Translations under genes and position numbers: made by a program
The notes under the pieces: generated by a model
Database searches by the model: none
What the model was told of the DNA's origin: nothing
The model's input: the letters and a program-made list of their open reading frames with translations, nothing else
From: JAAYWY01 sp050945275
GTDB lineage: Bacteria > Bacillota > DTU030 > DUMP01
Direction: 5' to 3'
Length of the DNA: 7,848 bases
Assembly (NCBI GenBank): GCA_050945275.1
Contig: JBMNSQ010000083.1
Span: 1-7,848, forward strand
Shown: positions 5,611 through 7,848 of the stretch, piece by piece
How positions within the stretch are numbered: position 1 is the stretch's first letter
How the letters are laid out: the number at the start of each line of letters is the position of its first letter

Positions 5611-7716
5611 TTATAAAAATGCTGCTCTCTCAATTTCCACGTCAAATACTTCCCCGTTGCGGTTTATAGTCAGCTTTACCTTAGTGCCAACTTTATCGAG
5701 TATTTTGTACCAGGCTTTTTCGTATCCGAAATCATCCATCTCCTCGACATTTACATCATCAATAGCTACTATGATGTCTCCCGGCTTTAGACCTTCTTTT
5801 TCAGCAGGCATTCCCGGCACGCATGCAGCTATTACGACCTCACCACTGTCGTTTTCTAACAGAAGAATACCTATGTTACCTTCGTTCAGTTTATCGAAAA
5901 GAACTTCGTCTTCCCCATTCCACAAGAATTCGATATAACAAATTTTATTATCTGTTACGAAATATTTGGTGGTGTAGCCAAATCCATCAAAGCCGTCGTC
6001 CGGATATAATTCGGCTGTTAATGTAGTAAAATAGTCGTTGGCTCTTCCTTCTATTTGCCAAACATTTTCTGCAAGCTCTTTGAGGGCGTTCTCATCACTT
6101 TCCATGGTTCCTTTGTACCCGAGCATGTAGTCAAGTTCTTCGGCAATATCTTCCTTAGAATTATACATATCAAAATATCCGTCCATATAATTGTCGACAT
6201 AAACCACATCATCTGCCAGGAGGTCTATTGCCGCTTGTGAATCTCCCTCGTTTAACGCCTTAACAAAACTTTTAACGATCTCGTTATCCCCATCCACTTG
6301 GGAATAGGCCAGAAAAGCCATGAATTCGCCACCGGCTCCCAGCGTTGCTGGCTTTGTGGCATCTTCGCCGTCTGCATCTGCTCTTACTCTATAGAAGTAC
6401 GGACCAGGTTCCGGTATCGTTTTATCGTAAATTGTCAGCGTCACCGTATCGCCTTTTGGGCCAGTGATTCCGTTTACATGCACTTTGCTCCCATTATCGC
6501 TTATATCAGCCTCCGCCAGCAATTTTTCTACACCATCTATCTTAATCTTATCCTGTCCTGCTATGACAGCAATTTCCGAAGGCAGATCAAATTCAATCCA
6601 TCCTTCATTAAAGTCATCACCTAAGTAATAAGTAAGCGTAAAGGTTTGTTTGCTGCCCGATTTTGCACTCCTCGGGCTCACTTCCAGAATGCCCTCATAT
6701 CCAGGAGGTATCCTGGAAAAAAGCTCTGCGGTTTCAAATAGCTCATCTTCCGTCGCCAACTTTTCTGCTGCGCCATCCGCATCGGCGGTAACGCTAAAAT
6801 CATAGTAACCCGGTTCCGATATATTTTTCTCTTTAAGTAACAGCATCACTACCCCGTCTTTTGCTGCCGTGATGCCAGTCACATGTACATCTTTGCCGCC
6901 GTTTACTATGTGAAGAGGCTCCAACTCAAAAGTTTCAGTTCTTCCACTGCTATCTGAAATAATCACCATATCCTGGTACTCAGTTGCCGTTATCCCTGGC
7001 GGGAAATGAAAAGTCACTGTCCCTTCCGTAAAATCCTCACCCAGAAAATAATAAACAATAACTCTTTTAAGCATTCCGCCATCTACTACTGAAGGTTCAA
7101 TATCCAAATATCCCATATTAGTAATGTTTTCCGTTGGGACGTCCAAAACATCTAGAGCATTATCAAGAACAGTAATAGTTTCGGCCCTGGTAATATGTTC
7201 TTGTGGCTTAAAGGAACCGTCCGCACAACCGCTCATTAGCCCTATATCTACAACCGCCCCCACGAAACCTCTGCCCCAAACAGGTATATCTTCGTTGTCT
7301 GTGAAACCAGCCAAAATGGTCAAATCCTCAAGCTGAGGCAATTCTGCAATTCTGCTCAAGATTATGGTTGCTTCCAGACGGCTGATGTGCTCGTCAGGAC
7401 GAACCGTGCCGTCGCCAAAACCAGAAATGTATCCCGCAGCTACCGCCTTGGCGACTTCTTCCGTATACTGGTGATCCTCCGCCAGATCAGAGAAGTTTAC
7501 CTGGGTGCTGTCGTAAAACCCGAATGCCCGGTTAGTAAGGGCCATAAACTCTCCCCTTGTAACTTTGGCATCAGGGTTAAACATGCCGTCCTCACATTCT
7601 ACCCATCCTTTGTCCAGCCACTCCAAAATTTGTTCCTGGGCCCAATGTCCTTCCACATCCTGCGGCTGGGCAAAGGATACCCCTGCTTGTAACAAAAGCA
7701 CCGTAATGACTACCAT
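5611..7716 (-). CDS. SLH-domain surface protein with duplicated beta-rich module, NTF2-like segment and PDZ domain
   Basis: This 701-residue exported protein is probably bound to the cell-wall polymer. A hydrophobic N-terminus ends in a plausible cleavage site, VSFA before Gln17. Three SLH repeats follow (about 20-66, 75-123, 138-188), with the expected TRGE (53-56), SRLE (112-115) and TRAE (176-179). Two related modules lie at about 205-315 and 345-450. They share YYFLGEDF/YYLGDDF, HVTGITA/HVNGITG and a closing ADADG, and I do not recognise the family. Residues 478-600 look like an NTF2/SnoaL fold (IVKSFVKALNEGD). A PDZ domain ends the protein (613-698; GLKPGDIIVAIDD), without a protease domain. 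The role is unknown; scaffolding or ligand binding at the surface is inference. The ATG has no ribosome binding site, the signal peptide lacks basic residues, and an in-frame TAA lies seven codons upstream, so the 5' end is doubtful. Confidence 0.85.
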   Translation of the reverse strand: MVVITVLLLQAGVSFAQPQDVEGHWAQEQILEWLDKGWVECEDGMFNPDAKVTRGEFMALTNRAFGFYDSTQVNFSDLAEDHQYTEEVAKAVAAGYISGFGDGTVRPDEHISRLEATIILSRIAELPQLEDLTILAGFTDNEDIPVWGRGFVGAVVDIGLMSGCADGSFKPQEHITRAETITVLDNALDVLDVPTENITNMGYLDIEPSVVDGGMLKRVIVYYFLGEDFTEGTVTFHFPPGITATEYQDMVIISDSSGRTETFELEPLHIVNGGKDVHVTGITAAKDGVVMLLLKEKNISEPGYYDFSVTADADGAAEKLATEDELFETAELFSRIPPGYEGILEVSPRSAKSGSKQTFTLTYYLGDDFNEGWIEFDLPSEIAVIAGQDKIKIDGVEKLLAEADISDNGSKVHVNGITGPKGDTVTLTIYDKTIPEPGPYFYRVRADADGEDATKPATLGAGGEFMAFLAYSQVDGDNEIVKSFVKALNEGDSQAAIDLLADDVVYVDNYMDGYFDMYNSKEDIAEELDYMLGYKGTMESDENALKELAENVWQIEGRANDYFTTLTAELYPDDGFDGFGYTTKYFVTDNKICYIEFLWNGEDEVLFDKLNEGNIGILLLENDSGEVVIAACVPGMPAEKEGLKPGDIIVAIDDVNVEEMDDFGYEKAWYKILDKVGTKVKLTINRNGEVFDVEIERAAFL

Positions 7717-7795
7717 TGCCAGAGAGTGTAATATTTAAGTAGGCAAAGCAGCATAGAAGGACTTTCCGGGACGAGCTGAGAAGGTAGATCTCATG

Positions 7796-7834
7796 AAAAA
7801 GGCCCTGGATGTCTCTACCAAAGACACCCAGAGC
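7796..7834 (-). terminator. Rho-independent terminator at the right edge
   Basis: On the minus strand a 13-bp stem (7834-7822 with 7814-7802, two G-U pairs) encloses a 7-base loop and is followed by C and TTTTT (7800-7796). It most likely ends a gene lying to the right of the window, or acts as an attenuator before the SLH gene. It means the SLH gene needs a promoter within 7717-7795, where I see no convincing -35/-10 pair. Confidence 0.75.
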
Positions 7835-7848
7835 GAAAGGAGTATATA

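Noticed and set aside
4372..7692. Several plus-strand ORFs of 61-134 codons opposite the nucleotidase and SLH genes
   Set aside because: Antisense to genes with clear domain motifs, with no recognisable product.
7717..7760. Short minus-strand ORF starting ATGCTGCTTTGC and ending in TAG across the SLH ATG
   Set aside because: No ribosome binding site, 14 codons, probably chance; the in-frame TAA problem is the stronger observation.
7717..7790. Possible cyclic-di-GMP riboswitch before the SLH gene (GGCAAAGC and paired segments on the plus strand)
   Set aside because: The motif is on the wrong strand for the SLH gene, and the conserved three-way-junction elements are not present.

Overview
The window looks like a chromosomal segment from an anaerobic or microaerophilic, probably spore-forming Firmicute (Clostridia in the broad sense). 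The pointers are a desulfoferrodoxin, a Ku/ATP-ligase pair, an S-layer-homology (SLH) protein, strong AGGAGG-type ribosome binding sites, two convincing TTG starts and Rho-independent terminators. The species cannot be named from this sequence. Six protein genes cover almost everything, and no gap exceeds 180 bases. I see no RNA gene, insertion sequence, CRISPR array or origin.

Left part, minus strand (1-2205). A non-homologous end-joining (NHEJ) pair, ku followed by an ATP-dependent DNA ligase cut by the left edge, is joined by a TAA-C-ATG junction. Upstream of ku lies a 7-bp inverted repeat overlapping a sequence close to the sigma-G/F forespore promoter consensus. Before that comes a single-gene unit for a class I desulfoferrodoxin (superoxide reductase) with its own clear terminator.

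Middle, plus strand (2353-3930). A comM/yifB-type AAA+ ATPase starts at TTG, diverges from the desulfoferrodoxin gene and ends in a textbook terminator. A 10-codon arginine-rich ORF overlaps its start.

Right part, minus strand (4041-7848). An exported 701-residue protein (three SLH repeats, two copies of an unrecognised beta-rich module, an NTF2/SnoaL-like segment and a PDZ domain) is followed, after a strong hairpin, by a secreted two-domain metallophosphoesterase/5'-nucleotidase. Together they suggest a cell-surface unit. The 5' end of the SLH gene is odd: no ribosome binding site, no basic n-region on the signal peptide, and an in-frame TAA seven codons upstream of the first ATG. A strong minus-strand terminator at the right edge separates it from whatever lies beyond.

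Most of the window is ordinary. The left and middle genes deal with DNA repair, recombination and oxidative stress; the right genes deal with the cell envelope. The best candidates for something undescribed are the SLH-module-NTF2-PDZ architecture, the damaged-looking start of that gene, and the possible sporulation promoter before ku.
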